Part shown: one piece after another, positions 54,935 to 62,586 of the stretch
Position numbering within the stretch: position 1 is the stretch's first letter
Layout: the number at the start of each line of letters is the position of its first letter
Assembly (NCBI RefSeq): GCF_003583925.1
Contig: NZ_QYCN01000007.1
Span: 188 to 64,187 of the forward strand
Direction: 5' to 3'
DNA: 64,000 nucleotides
From: Hymenobacter rubripertinctus
GTDB taxonomy: Bacteria; Bacteroidota; Bacteroidia; Cytophagales; Hymenobacteraceae
Notes under the pieces: generated by a model
What the model was told of the DNA's origin: nothing
Database searches by the model: none
What the model saw: the letters and a program-made list of their open reading frames with translations, nothing else
Made by a program: the position numbers and the translations under genes

Positions 54935-55131
54935 CAGCCTAAAAAAATAACCAGCCTGGTACCGTGAGCGAGGCGACCCGGCCCTACAGAAGTGGCTGAG
55001 GTAAGTGCCCCCACCGGCTCCCGGCCAAAGCAGGGGGGTAGCGGCCGTACGCCGACTGGTCGCCCGGAATATCCCGCCAGCAGCGGAAAGGCCGTGATTA
55101 GCGTAGCAATAGAGTTGGCAGCGTGGTTCAT
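54934..55131 (-). CDS. Possible small membrane peptide
   Basis: The frame has 65 residues and a hydrophobic segment near the N-terminus (SIATLITAFPLLAG). Support is mainly the ATGA overlap with the next gene. The remainder is Pro/Gly-rich with no pattern, so it may be spurious. Confidence 0.3.
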   Translation of the reverse strand: MNHAANSIATLITAFPLLAGYSGRPVGVRPLPPCFGREPVGALTSATSVGPGRLAHGTRLVIFLG

Positions 55132-55309
55132 GCAGAAACTAAAATTGGTTAGCAGTACCGCAAGTATACGGAACTGCTAACCAATTTAGTTTACTGTGTG
55201 CTAAAATAATTAGTTGATGTTAACTATCCTTGTTTTCCTGTTGCCTCCTAAAGTGGCTGCCTGAGCACCTGTTTACTTCGAAGTGTGGCTATTACGTTAA
55301 TTCGCTTAC

Positions 55310-55510
55310 TCACGCGCCCGGCTCCGGCGGTTTTCGCTTCTTCTCACGCCGCACCCCCTTAAAGGGCTTACCGTCTTCCTTCACATCCATGAAGCGCCCC
55401 GTTTCAGCATCACGCTTCACAAACTGCTTCGTAACGGGATTGAAAGTCTGTGACCGTTTTCGCACGGCCCCTTTGCGGGCGTTGTCGCCGGTGGGAGGGT
55501 TAGTTGCCAT
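55310..55510 (-). CDS. Small basic phage-region protein
   Basis: The protein has 66 residues from the ATG at 55510. It is rich in Lys, Arg and Pro, with a middle segment (RSQTFNPVTKQFVKRDAETGRFMDVKEDGKPFKGV) that reads as a real, repeated T/V-K-x-F-V-K pattern. Similar short basic proteins follow holins in other elements of this phylum, as far as I can recall. Function unknown. Confidence 0.5.
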   Translation of the reverse strand: MATNPPTGDNARKGAVRKRSQTFNPVTKQFVKRDAETGRFMDVKEDGKPFKGVRREKKRKPPEPGA

Positions 55511-55534
55511 TTGAATCAAAGTGTAGGTGAAATA

Positions 55535-55834
55535 TCAAAGTGAAGCCGCGTCCCCGCGCTCCACCACCCGCTGCCGGTCAGCCGCCCCCGGCTCATCCGC
55601 CACCCGCCGCAGGTCCCCGTTCGGGTCCACCGCCACCGACGACACAGCCGCGGCCACCGAGCCGGCCAGCAGCAGATAGCCGCCCAGCGTCACCAGCGCC
55701 GCCGGCAAGGCCACCGGAGCCGTGGCAATAATGCCACCCACGGCCGCCAGGGCCGCGCCAATCGTGCGCACCTTCCGAAAGAACCGGGGCGTCGGCAACG
55801 TCACCCGGTCGAGTATTGTCAGTTTCTGGTTCAT
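55535..55834 (-). CDS. Holin-like small membrane protein
   Basis: The protein has 99 residues from the ATG at 55834. Two adjacent hydrophobic segments (about 24-45 and 47-68; AAVGGIIATAPVALPAALVTLGGYLLLAGSVAAAVSSVA) follow a basic N-terminus. The C-terminus is charged and cytoplasmic. Length and layout fit a class II-type holin, which opens the inner membrane for the endolysin encoded two genes upstream. Holin families are diverse and the call rests on shape and context. Confidence 0.6.
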   Translation of the reverse strand: MNQKLTILDRVTLPTPRFFRKVRTIGAALAAVGGIIATAPVALPAALVTLGGYLLLAGSVAAAVSSVAVDPNGDLRRVADEPGAADRQRVVERGDAASL

Positions 55835-55918
55835 GATGGTAGTTGTTAGTGAGTAATTGTCAGTTGTTGGTTCACTTAGGAGGTAGCCACTGACAACTGC
55901 CAACTACCCCCCGACAAC
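55835..55918. repeat. Palindromic repeat between lysis genes
   Basis: AGTTGTTAGTGAGTAATTGT-type sequence on the left pairs loosely with CCACTGACAACTGCCAACTA on the right. It fills the gap between the holin-like and coiled-coil genes, as similar repeats do at 34035 and 37575. Confidence 0.6.
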
Positions 55919-56362
55919 TCATTCCTTATCCAGCCGGGCCAGAATCCGGTCCGCCCACTTGTTGCGCGAATCCTGCTCCTTGCTGGCCTCAGTCAGCACC
56001 TTGGTGCGCTCCTCCACCAGGGCCATGGTCTTGTCGATGTGCGCCAGCCGCTCGGTTAGCTTGAGGACCAGGTCGGTCATTTCCCGCCGCAGCTCGGCCC
56101 GCTGCTGCAAACCCTCGTTGCGCACCTGCTCGGCCTGCAGCTTCATTTCCTCCCGCAGCTTGCCCTCCCGCGCCACGGCCGAAATGTGGTAGTCGTCCAC
56201 CTTCACCGCCAGCGCCGCCGCCTGCTGCTCCTGCTTCTGGCAAGCCACCTTCAGCTCCTCCACCGCCCGCCAGTTCTTCACGAAATACAGCAGCACCGCC
56301 ACCGCCCCGCCCACCACCGACGTCACCACGCCCCAGTTGTCGAGTAGATTACCCACGTCCAT
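55919..56362 (-). CDS. Membrane-anchored coiled-coil protein of the lysis set
   Basis: The protein has 147 residues from the ATG at 56362. One membrane segment (about 11-28; VVTSVVGGAVAVLLYFVKNW) is followed by a continuous coiled coil (about 30-145) rich in Glu, Gln, Lys and Arg. It overlaps the endolysin gene by 14 bases. The layout resembles i-spanins or holin-associated proteins, but no outer-membrane lipoprotein partner is seen. Confidence 0.6.
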   Translation of the reverse strand: MDVGNLLDNWGVVTSVVGGAVAVLLYFVKNWRAVEELKVACQKQEQQAAALAVKVDDYHISAVAREGKLREEMKLQAEQVRNEGLQQRAELRREMTDLVLKLTERLAHIDKTMALVEERTKVLTEASKEQDSRNKWADRILARLDKE

Positions 56363-56846
56363 CACCCCCTTTCCGCGCCGTCAGCACCTCGAAGTGCGGC
56401 CGGTCTTTAAATGAGGGCCAGTCGCCGCCCCACACCACCCGGGCGTCGGCGTACTTCATCAGCCGCGCAAACTTGCTCAGCAGCAGCCCCGACCACGATA
56501 CCGACCCATCAGCCAGCTGAAAGGCCACGTCCAGCGCCGGGGTAGGAGGACCCAGGTTGTGCTTCGACTGCCCCCCGCGCTTGTAGGTTACCACTGGCCC
56601 CGGCTTGCCGCGCCCCTGCCGGTACAGCTCCTCCTGCCGCTCCGGACTCCGGTAGCATTCGGTAATAATGGGCCGCCCCGCCAGTCGCAGCACCGGGTCG
56701 CCCAGCCACCGGGCCAGGGCCTGCGAGTAGGCCGCGGCCAGACTCGGCACCGCCTGCCCCAGCCGGACCGCCTGCCGCTGCTCCTGCGCCTCACTCAGCA
56801 CCGGCACTGTCCGCTGCTGGCCAGCCAGCAGCTTATGCGCCGTCAT
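56349..56846 (-). CDS. Phage endolysin, M15 peptidase (L-Ala-D-Glu or D-Ala-D-Ala type)
   Basis: The protein has 165 residues. The zinc site is visible as SKHNLG...ALD (His96, Asp106) and a final HFEV (His151), in the order H-D-H of the M15 family; RSPERQEELY precedes it. These enzymes cut the peptide stems of peptidoglycan. There is no signal peptide, so release depends on a holin, which the neighbours provide. It overlaps the genes on both sides by 14 bases, showing a tight operon. Confidence 0.85.
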   Translation of the reverse strand: MTAHKLLAGQQRTVPVLSEAQEQRQAVRLGQAVPSLAAAYSQALARWLGDPVLRLAGRPIITECYRSPERQEELYRQGRGKPGPVVTYKRGGQSKHNLGPPTPALDVAFQLADGSVSWSGLLLSKFARLMKYADARVVWGGDWPSFKDRPHFEVLTARKGGDGRG

Positions 56847-57075
56847 CGGGAAGGGGCTCTATTATGGCCGCCTCGGCGGGTGCCGCAACCACGCCGGCTG
56901 CCAGAAACCCGCTCACGCTTTCGGATTTCCGCCAAGCCTTGCGCCCTGCCGCCCGGACAGTCACGATGGCCACCAGCGCCTGAACAATCAGGCGCCCGTA
57001 GTTCACAATGGCCGTCGCGTCGGGTAACACCAGCTCGTGGCTGGTAATCTGCTCCGCTTTCATACTGCTAAACAT
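56833..57075 (-). CDS. First gene of the lysis operon, hypothetical
   Basis: The protein has 80 residues; ATG at 57063 is an alternative start. It has a moderately hydrophobic stretch (about 28-42; RLIVQALVAIVTVRA) and an Ala-rich segment (about 57-71; FLAAGVVAAPAEAAII). It overlaps the endolysin start by 14 bases. It could be an antiholin or small membrane partner. A TATGTTTG element lies at 57118-57125 on the minus strand, about 45 bases upstream. Confidence 0.5.
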   Translation of the reverse strand: MFSSMKAEQITSHELVLPDATAIVNYGRLIVQALVAIVTVRAAGRKAWRKSESVSGFLAAGVVAAPAEAAIIEPLPDDGA

Positions 57076-57125
57076 CGTGGTTGTGTCTATAAAAGTTGCT
57101 GGTCATTATTGACTCTGCAAACATA

Positions 57126-58027
57126 CACAGATTGATAAACTTTAGTTGTATAATGTGATGCAAGTCAGTTAGCTTATAATTGAACTTTTACGAGTATCCG
57201 GGATAGGTATTTTATTTCCTGGTTGTGGGCGGCTCCCCAGCCCTCCGCTCCGCTACGGGCCGGGGCCAGGCTGTCCAGGGGTCCGCTTCGCTGCCGTGCT
57301 TCGCACCGCTCCCGTTGGTCGTGCCCTTCCCATCCTTGCCGCATCCTGCCGATTCAGTTGCTGCTCAGCGCGACCTTGTGCCACGCTCCGGCCCACCGCC
57401 TGCCACTTCCTGCGCCAACGCGGCATTACGCTCGTCGTTCCTGCGTCACTCCTCCCTGCGTTTGCTATGGCTCCGGGCGCGGCAGGCGGCCAGCCTCCGC
57501 TACCGGAAGCCTGCCGCACCCGCCCAACTCAGTTCCGCTTCGGCGGCTTCGCGCTGCTACGCAGCCTGCGCTGCATTCGTCCGGCTCTCCCCACCCGCTG
57601 ATACTACAGCCCCCGAGCAGCACCCACCGCACCGCCGCCGGCCCGCGCCAGGCCCGAAAAAAGGCCCCGCGCCGCCCGTCAGCTCCCCCTTCAATGGCTG
57701 CGGGCCGCAGTCCGAAAAAGGCCCGCCACCCGCTTGTAAAGCTTGCGTTCGGGCCACGCAGGCCAAAGGATATGGCCCGCTTCGCGGAGAGTTTCATTGG
57801 GGAGTACCCCAAGCCCCCGCCATCATGCCCAGGCTGACGCCCAGTCATCGGCCTCGGCTTCCGCATCCTCCCGTTGGTCGGCCGCTCCACCCTCATAAGG
57901 TGCCCTTCGGGCCGGCTCATTGGGGGCTTCAAGGCCAGCCCCCGTGCCCCCTGGCCAAGGCATTCAAAGTGTTCAGTTGGGCCGCCGTCGGGGCCGCTCC
58001 TGGGGCCTGGGGCTTGCTGGCTGCGCC
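57126..58027. other. About 900-base G+C-rich interval with no convincing gene
   Basis: Long open frames exist on both strands, but all are low-complexity (Pro, Arg, Ala, Ser, Gly) with no domain and no consistent codon pattern. The first 100 bases are A+T-rich and serve as promoter region for the lysis operon. The rest shows recurring TTCGCTGC- and CCGCTCCG-like words. It may be structured RNA, a replication or packaging site, or decayed sequence. Confidence 0.5.
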
Positions 58028-58387
58028 TCAGTCCAGCGGCAGCAGTTCCATGGGGCGTCCCAGGCGGCGGGCGGCGCGCAGGGCGCTCAGGGTGCCCTTG
58101 CTGCGTCCGTCCCACACCACCAGCACCCGCGTGGCCCGCTTCACTATCTCGGCGTTGCGCACGTGGGGCGCGGCGGTGGGGCCATGGGTGGCGTAGTCGG
58201 GCCGCAGTTCCAGCAGCGGCACCCCATTGGCCCGCGCCCAGGCCGCCGCCAGGGCATCCACGCCGGCCGCGCCGCCGCTTACTACTTCCGCCGGCTCCAG
58301 TTCGGCCAGGCGCCGCGCCAGGGCTGCGCAGTGCTGGATGCCACGGCTGCCTACCACCGCTACTACTTCGTTTTTGTATTTTACCAT
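58028..58387 (-). CDS. SLOG-superfamily Rossmann-like protein (DUF2493/YAcAr type)
   Basis: The protein has 119 residues. It begins with the nucleotide-binding motif VVAVVGSRGIQ and continues with EVVSGGAAGVDALAAAWA and TRVLVVWDGRSKGTLSALRAA, the hallmarks of the DprA/LOG-like SLOG group. Such proteins bind nucleotides or nucleotide-derived signals and are frequent in phages and defence islands; some sense or cleave signalling nucleotides. It is a single gene, divergent from the recombination operon. Confidence 0.8.
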   Translation of the reverse strand: MVKYKNEVVAVVGSRGIQHCAALARRLAELEPAEVVSGGAAGVDALAAAWARANGVPLLELRPDYATHGPTAAPHVRNAEIVKRATRVLVVWDGRSKGTLSALRAARRLGRPMELLPLD

Positions 58388-58442
58388 ACTTAAAGATAAG
58401 TAAAAAATAGTTGCTATTAAGGAGTTTTATATCAAACTTTAG

Positions 58443-58473
58443 TTTGTTTATGTCGCTTAAAGTTGTATATTTG
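58443..58473 (+). promoter_or_regulatory. Promoter of the recombination-type operon
   Basis: TTTG (58443-58446), 19 bases, TATATTTG (58466-58473): full consensus, 80 bases before the first start at 58554. Confidence 0.75.
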
Positions 58474-58553
58474 TTAGGTAGTCGGGAAGGCCCTGGCTAC
58501 TTGCCCACCCGGAGGCCTACGGCACGGGCACCCCACGGCTAACACGTACAGCC

Positions 58554-58874
58554 ATGCAACCCACTCAACTTCTGCAGCTCGCCGCTGCCGCCTGGCAGGG
58601 TCCCGCCCTCTGCTCATTCTCCGGCCTCTACATCAGCCAGTCCGCCGCTACCTACAGCGCGGGCGGCACCCGCTGGCACGTTGCTATCAATTTGGCCGAC
58701 CGGCCGGCTTGTCAGCCCGCCGGGGGCTTCGCCGGCTCTTCGCTCTGCCCGTTCGATGCGCTCCGGCAGGCCTTCCGCGCGTTGCGCGCCGTGGCCCCGG
58801 CCTACGCCTTCGCGGCCGTGTGGGAGGTAATGAAGGCCGAGGACGAGTACGCCGGGGTTCCTGCTCATGTCTAG
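58554..58874 (+). CDS. Hypothetical protein, first in operon
   Basis: The protein has 106 residues, Ala-rich, with no recognised motif. The order is a helix (QLLQLAAAAWQ), beta strands (SGLYISQSAATYSAGGTRWHVAINLAD) and a helix (FDALRQAFRALRAV). It overlaps the next gene by 8 bases. The promoter upstream is strong, so early expression after induction is likely. Confidence 0.55.
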   Translation: MQPTQLLQLAAAAWQGPALCSFSGLYISQSAATYSAGGTRWHVAINLADRPACQPAGGFAGSSLCPFDALRQAFRALRAVAPAYAFAAVWEVMKAEDEYAGVPAHV

Positions 58875-59166
58875 CAGCGCCACTCTAACCGCTCCCGCCG
58901 CCACGGCGGGGGCGGCTCCGGCCTCGGTGCCGGAAGTGCGCCGCCAGCTGGCCCGTACGCAGTCCGTGCTCTTTGATGCCCGCCACGACTTGCACGCCAT
59001 GCGTGACGAGTACCCGCGCCGGCCGGCCCGCTTTACCCGTATCCGCGCCGCCATCATCCGCCTGCGCTACGCCCGCACCGCTTACAAGGCCGCCGCCGAG
59101 GCCTTCCACGCCAGCCCGGCCGGCGAGCAGCTGCAGCGGCTGCGCCAGGGCTATGCCCGCTCCTAA
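58867..59166 (+). CDS. Hypothetical helical protein
   Basis: The protein has 99 residues, mostly one long basic helix or helical hairpin (VRRQLARTQSVLFDARHDLHAMRDEYPRRPARFTRIRAAIIRLRYARTAYKAAAEAF). No family is recognised. It is coupled to the gene before it by an 8-base overlap and lies 11 bases before the DUF3846-like gene. Confidence 0.55.
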   Translation: MSSSATLTAPAATAGAAPASVPEVRRQLARTQSVLFDARHDLHAMRDEYPRRPARFTRIRAAIIRLRYARTAYKAAAEAFHASPAGEQLQRLRQGYARS

Positions 59167-59177
59167 AGCCCCGCGTC

Positions 59178-59489
59178 ATGCCACAAACTACCACTTACCA
59201 GCCCCAACTGCTCGACCCGCACAGCGCCCGGCCGCAGCCCGTTATGCCTCGCAACGGCCGCAGCTTCAAGATGGCCGAACTCTACCAGCTGCTCGACTGC
59301 CGGACGGTGGACGTGGTGCGCCTTTCGGAGGAGTTGATTCTCATTGTCGACGACGAAGGCAAGTTCCGCAACCCCTGCTACCTCAACCTGCTGGCCACCC
59401 ACTTCTACCATCAGCACATCCCGGAGGCGCGCGGGGTCGACGTGGTAGTGGGCCGCGTCATTCTGTGCCACGATAAGCAGTTCCGCTGA
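59178..59489 (+). CDS. DUF3846-like protein
   Basis: The protein has 103 residues. The body (AELYQLLDCRTVDVVRLSEELILIVDDEGKFRNPCYLNLLATHFY... DVVVGRVILCH) follows the DUF3846 pattern: a helix, a V-x-L strand, then V-D-D-E-G-K and a final V-G-x-x-L strand. DUF3846 proteins are common in mobile elements and have no known function. It is in the middle of the recombination-type operon. Confidence 0.6.
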   Translation: MPQTTTYQPQLLDPHSARPQPVMPRNGRSFKMAELYQLLDCRTVDVVRLSEELILIVDDEGKFRNPCYLNLLATHFYHQHIPEARGVDVVVGRVILCHDKQFR

Positions 59490-59492
59490 GTC

Positions 59493-59708
59493 GTGCGCAA
59501 GCTAGCCGCCCCCGTCTGCCGCATCGTGCAGCGGCCCGTGCCCGGCAGCCCCTTGGGGGCCGGCACCTACCTCACCCTGATGAGGTGCCCCGGCAATGCC
59601 TGGGCCGTGCTGCTGCTCGGCGGCCGGGCCGCCGGCCTCCGCGCCGCCTTGCGCGCTGCCTGCCGCGCCCAGTGCAGCAGCACCTGCCGCCGCTGCCGGC
59701 CACCGTAA
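59493..59708 (+). CDS. Possible small protein with GTG start
   Basis: The protein has 71 residues beginning at GTG 59493, four bases after the previous stop. It is Ala/Arg/Cys-rich and ends in CRAQCSSTCRRCRPP, whose cysteines might bind metal. No family. Evidence is mainly its fit into the operon. Confidence 0.4.
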   Translation: MRKLAAPVCRIVQRPVPGSPLGAGTYLTLMRCPGNAWAVLLLGGRAAGLRAALRAACRAQCSSTCRRCRPP

Positions 59709-59766
59709 GCGCCGCCCGCTTCCGGCCCTCACTCTTCCTCACTTCTAACCTCTAAATTCTTCTCTA

Positions 59767-60507
59767 ATGACTACTGCCACGAAATCTCCCAAAACGCACA
59801 CCACTGCCCCCACCGCCAAAACCACTGAGGTTATGTCAGAACGCACCCCTCCCTACCGGGGAGGAGCTGGGGGTGGGGCTGGCTACCTCATCGACAAGGT
59901 AGACGAGGCCACCGGCGAGGTGGTGCAGGTGCCGCGCTTCCGCTACTTACCCGGCCACCCTCGTCAAATCCGCTTCGATGCCAAAGCCGGCCAGTTCAAC
60001 ATCGGCGGTACCGTGCCGCTGGGCCCGTCGCTGTCCTTTATTCCGCTGGCCTGGCGCGTCTTCTCCGACAACATCCTCAACATGGGCCGCAAGCTGTGGG
60101 CCGAGCTGTTTTTTGCCGACGACAAGGGCGCTATCTGCGCCGTGCTCTTCCACGGCTACAGCGTCGAAAACCTCTACCGCCTCATAGAGCCGCTGTTTTA
60201 CGACGACCTCACCCTGGCCGATGTGCTGGTGAAGGTTACGGCCGAGAAGAAGCAAACCACCAAGGACGGCAAGACGGCCACCTACTACATTGCCAGCTTC
60301 AGCTACGAAGCCGCCGCCCCGGCCGAGGTAGCCGCCCGCCGTGACTTCGCCCGCGACTTTCCCATCTGGCGCCAGGAAACCTGCACTACTGCCGCCGATA
60401 CGCGCATTCAGTACGGCTACACCGTGCCCGCTGAGGATGAGCCCGAGGAGGAACCCCAGGGCGAGCAGCCCACCACCGAACCGGCCGCTTTGCCCCAGGC
60501 TGCCTAG
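59767..60507 (+). CDS. Phage recombination-operon protein, unknown
   Basis: The protein has 246 residues. The N-terminal 40 are disordered and contain an in-frame repeat (TPPYRGGAGGGAG). The middle (about 55-200) is an alpha/beta domain (IRFDAKAGQFNIGGTVPLGPSLSFIPLAWRVFSD... LADVLVKVTAEKKQTTKDGKTATYYIASFSYE) whose strand pattern might be an OB fold. The tail is acidic (DEPEEEPQGEQPTTEP), as in single-strand DNA-binding proteins. The next gene is an exonuclease VIII-like nuclease. A single-strand binding or annealing role is an inference. Confidence 0.6.
   Translation: MTTATKSPKTHTTAPTAKTTEVMSERTPPYRGGAGGGAGYLIDKVDEATGEVVQVPRFRYLPGHPRQIRFDAKAGQFNIGGTVPLGPSLSFIPLAWRVFSDNILNMGRKLWAELFFADDKGAICAVLFHGYSVENLYRLIEPLFYDDLTLADVLVKVTAEKKQTTKDGKTATYYIASFSYEAAAPAEVAARRDFARDFPIWRQETCTTAADTRIQYGYTVPAEDEPEEEPQGEQPTTEPAALPQAA
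59846..59879 (+). repeat. In-frame G+C-rich repeat, copy 2
   Basis: 34 bases with 31 identities to 38217-38250. It is read in frame as TPPYRGGAGGGA. Confidence 0.8.
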
Positions 60508-60516
60508 CCCTGTCTT

Positions 60517-60549
60517 CCCCGGCCCCCGCCCCAGTAGGGGAGGGGGCCA
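60517..60549 (-). repeat. Degenerate inverted copy of the G+C-rich repeat
   Basis: On the minus strand it reads GGCCCCCTCCCCTACTGGGG and then a G-rich tail, similar to copies 1 and 2 but in reverse orientation. It lies between the acidic-tailed protein gene and the nuclease gene. Confidence 0.5.
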
Positions 60550-60553
60550 CCAG

Positions 60554-61282
60554 ATGGTATCCAAGCCCGCAAGCCTCCAAACCCTCAAAGCCATGTTTCA
60601 CGCCCTCGCCCATCACCCCGACCTGACCCAGGCCCAGCACCGCGCCCTGCCGCACGTCAGCAATACCGACCTGAGCACGCTCAAAAACGAGCTGCTGGGC
60701 CAGCCCCGCCAACTCAACCCCGTGGCGCTGGCCTACGGCTCCCACTTCCACACCGCCGTGCTGGAGCCCCCGCACTACGCCCGCACCGAGGAGCGCGGCA
60801 TCAAGTGGACCGACTTAGAGATGCTGGCTCGCCAGGTGCGCCGCCAGCGCTACTGCCGCGACCTGCTCTACCGGGGCCGGGCTGAACAGTCCTACACCGC
60901 TACCCATACCGCCACCGGGGTAGGGGTGAAGCTCCGCCCCGACCTGCTGGTGCGCAGCTGCGCCGGCCGCCAGCTAACCCTTATCGACTTCAAAACCAGC
61001 AGCAGCCCCGACCTGGCCCACTTCCTGACTACCGTTGAGAAATACGACTACGACCGCCAGGCCGCCTTCTACCTCGACGTGCTCGGCGCTACCCGCTTCC
61101 TCATCATCGGCGTGCAGAAGAGGGCCCCGCACGACGTGTGGCGCGTCGAGCTAACCGCCATGCCCGGCCTCATCGAGCAGGGTCGCAAAAAGTACACCGC
61201 CCTACTACGCCACCACGCCCGGCAAGCCGCCGGCTTAACCGTTCCGCTTACCGTGTCCGCGCCGTTGGCGCTGGTCGTCTAA
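60554..61282 (+). CDS. Exonuclease VIII-like PD-(D/E)XK nuclease
   Basis: The protein has 242 residues from the ATG at 60554; the ATG at 60593 is also possible. The RecE C-terminal/DUF3799 fold is visible: ALAYGSHFHTAVLEP (His), GVGVKLRPDLLV (Asp) and LTLIDFKTSSSPD (Asp-x-Lys), then YDYDRQAAFYLDVL with the Gln of the family. It chews 5' ends of double-stranded DNA for annealing recombination with a RecT-like partner. The neighbour at 59767 may be that partner. Bacteroidota phages carry this nuclease in early operons. Confidence 0.82.
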   Translation: MVSKPASLQTLKAMFHALAHHPDLTQAQHRALPHVSNTDLSTLKNELLGQPRQLNPVALAYGSHFHTAVLEPPHYARTEERGIKWTDLEMLARQVRRQRYCRDLLYRGRAEQSYTATHTATGVGVKLRPDLLVRSCAGRQLTLIDFKTSSSPDLAHFLTTVEKYDYDRQAAFYLDVLGATRFLIIGVQKRAPHDVWRVELTAMPGLIEQGRKKYTALLRHHARQAAGLTVPLTVSAPLALVV

Positions 61283-61322
61283 CTTGCTGCTATTCATTTC
61301 ACCCCATTATCTCCTTCCCACT

Positions 61323-61643
61323 ATGGCAGTCTTTCAAATCTTCCAGAGTAGCGGCCAATATTGGTACCGCCTGCGCGCCGACAACGGCGAAATCGTCCAG
61401 TCCAGCGAAGGCTACACCACCAAAGCCAGTTGCCAGAACGGTATCCGGTCGGTCCAGGCCAACTGCCAGCCCCACCGCTTCGAATCCTATTTCGCCAGCG
61501 GCCAATACGGCTTCAACCACGTCGCCGCCAACGGTGAAATCATCGGCCGCAGCGAGAAGTACACCACCGCCCAATCCCGCGACCATGGCATTCAGGTAGT
61601 GCTCCAGGAGGCTCCCTCCGCCCGCCTCGAAGACCAGAGTTAA
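61323..61643 (+). CDS. YegP-family (DUF1508) protein
   Basis: The protein has 106 residues from the ATG at 61323. It has two DUF1508 repeats: YWYRLRADNGEIVQSSEGYTTKASCQNGI and YGFNHVAANGEIIGRSEKYTTAQSRDHGI. These small proteins are conserved and of unknown function. The gene closes the operon and is followed by a perfect terminator. Confidence 0.88.
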   Translation: MAVFQIFQSSGQYWYRLRADNGEIVQSSEGYTTKASCQNGIRSVQANCQPHRFESYFASGQYGFNHVAANGEIIGRSEKYTTAQSRDHGIQVVLQEAPSARLEDQS

Positions 61644-61650
61644 GCATGTT

Positions 61651-61697
61651 GTCGAACGCAAAAGCCCGCTGGCGACTTGCCAGCGGGCTTTTGCGTT
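61651..61697 (+). terminator. Terminator after the YegP-like gene
   Basis: Arms 61651-61671 and 61677-61697 pair perfectly over 21 bases with a 5-base loop. Confidence 0.88.
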
Positions 61698-61854
61698 CGA
61701 TTCGGGGTGCGGTGGGCACTAGTTGCTCACCGTGTCAGGGGCAGTCGGTTCGACGGAATCAGTCATAGCTACTGTAGCTGCTCTTACGCTGGGGTAAATG
61801 GTGAGGTATCGGAGCTAGTTTATTCCTTCTGACGCAGCCGATACGCGAAACTAT

Positions 61855-62535
61855 CTATCTGCCTTTGGGCGGTAATTTTTTGAATCTGTCTTTGTCAGTA
61901 CAACTAAAATTCTCCGCACCTATTTCAGTCATTATGTGCATCTCAACAGGGAAATCCTTAAGAGGAGCATATAGCCTGTTTGATAACTGCTCCTTAGTAT
62001 ATCCGAGCTCTTCTAATACAGTAACGCCCGCTCTAACTCCAGTATGTATATAAACGAAATCGGGCTTTATTCCTAAGAATGACCCGGTACGGATTGCGGC
62101 ATCATATATTGATAGCTGGCCAAATTTTGCATTTACTTCACTGCATTCCTTGATTATATTATGCAAATCATCAAAATTTTCTACTTTTTTGATATCGTTT
62201 AAACGCTCGTGCGTAAGCCGAGCTATGATTTTCCCATCCTCAAGAGGTAAACCCCTGTAGCTTCCGTTAGTCCCCTTAAAATATTCTTGATGATTATGTC
62301 TAATTAAGAAGGTTTGATTGTTGCGAGATATTTTAAAAACGCCGCAGCAGGCGTAGGATAAGACATCTTTTAGGTTGCTTTCATTTTTAAAAAATCCAAG
62401 ATATTCTTGCAAATAATGTTCGTAGTTATCAAACCTAAATTCCTTATTTAGTGAATTTCCATTAAGGTCACTATATTTAAAGAACTTATGCGGCTCATAG
62501 AGGAAATCGTTAACAAGGTTTTCTAGAGTTATCAT
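61855..62535 (-). CDS. A+T-rich orphan protein 1
   Basis: The protein has 226 residues with no recognised family. It is soluble, with a conserved-looking core (FLIRHNHQEYFKGTNGSYRGLPLEDGKIIARLTHERLNDIKK) and FGQLSIYDAAIRTGSFLGIKPDFVYIHTGVRAGVTVLEELGY. The latter resembles proteins that recognise 8-oxoguanine or HhH-type partners only very loosely. G+C is far lower than the flanking phage operon. It may be a recently acquired moron gene. Confidence 0.6.
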   Translation of the reverse strand: MITLENLVNDFLYEPHKFFKYSDLNGNSLNKEFRFDNYEHYLQEYLGFFKNESNLKDVLSYACCGVFKISRNNQTFLIRHNHQEYFKGTNGSYRGLPLEDGKIIARLTHERLNDIKKVENFDDLHNIIKECSEVNAKFGQLSIYDAAIRTGSFLGIKPDFVYIHTGVRAGVTVLEELGYTKEQLSNRLYAPLKDFPVEMHIMTEIGAENFSCTDKDRFKKLPPKGR

Positions 62536-62586
62536 ATTATTTATGTATTTATATTGTGCAATTGAAAAGAAAGAGTTATTGGTGAT

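Noticed and set aside
57225..58196. Plus-strand frame of 323 codons and minus-strand frame of 216 codons
   Set aside because: Both are low-complexity and overlap the SLOG gene or its 3' flank. No consistent coding pattern.
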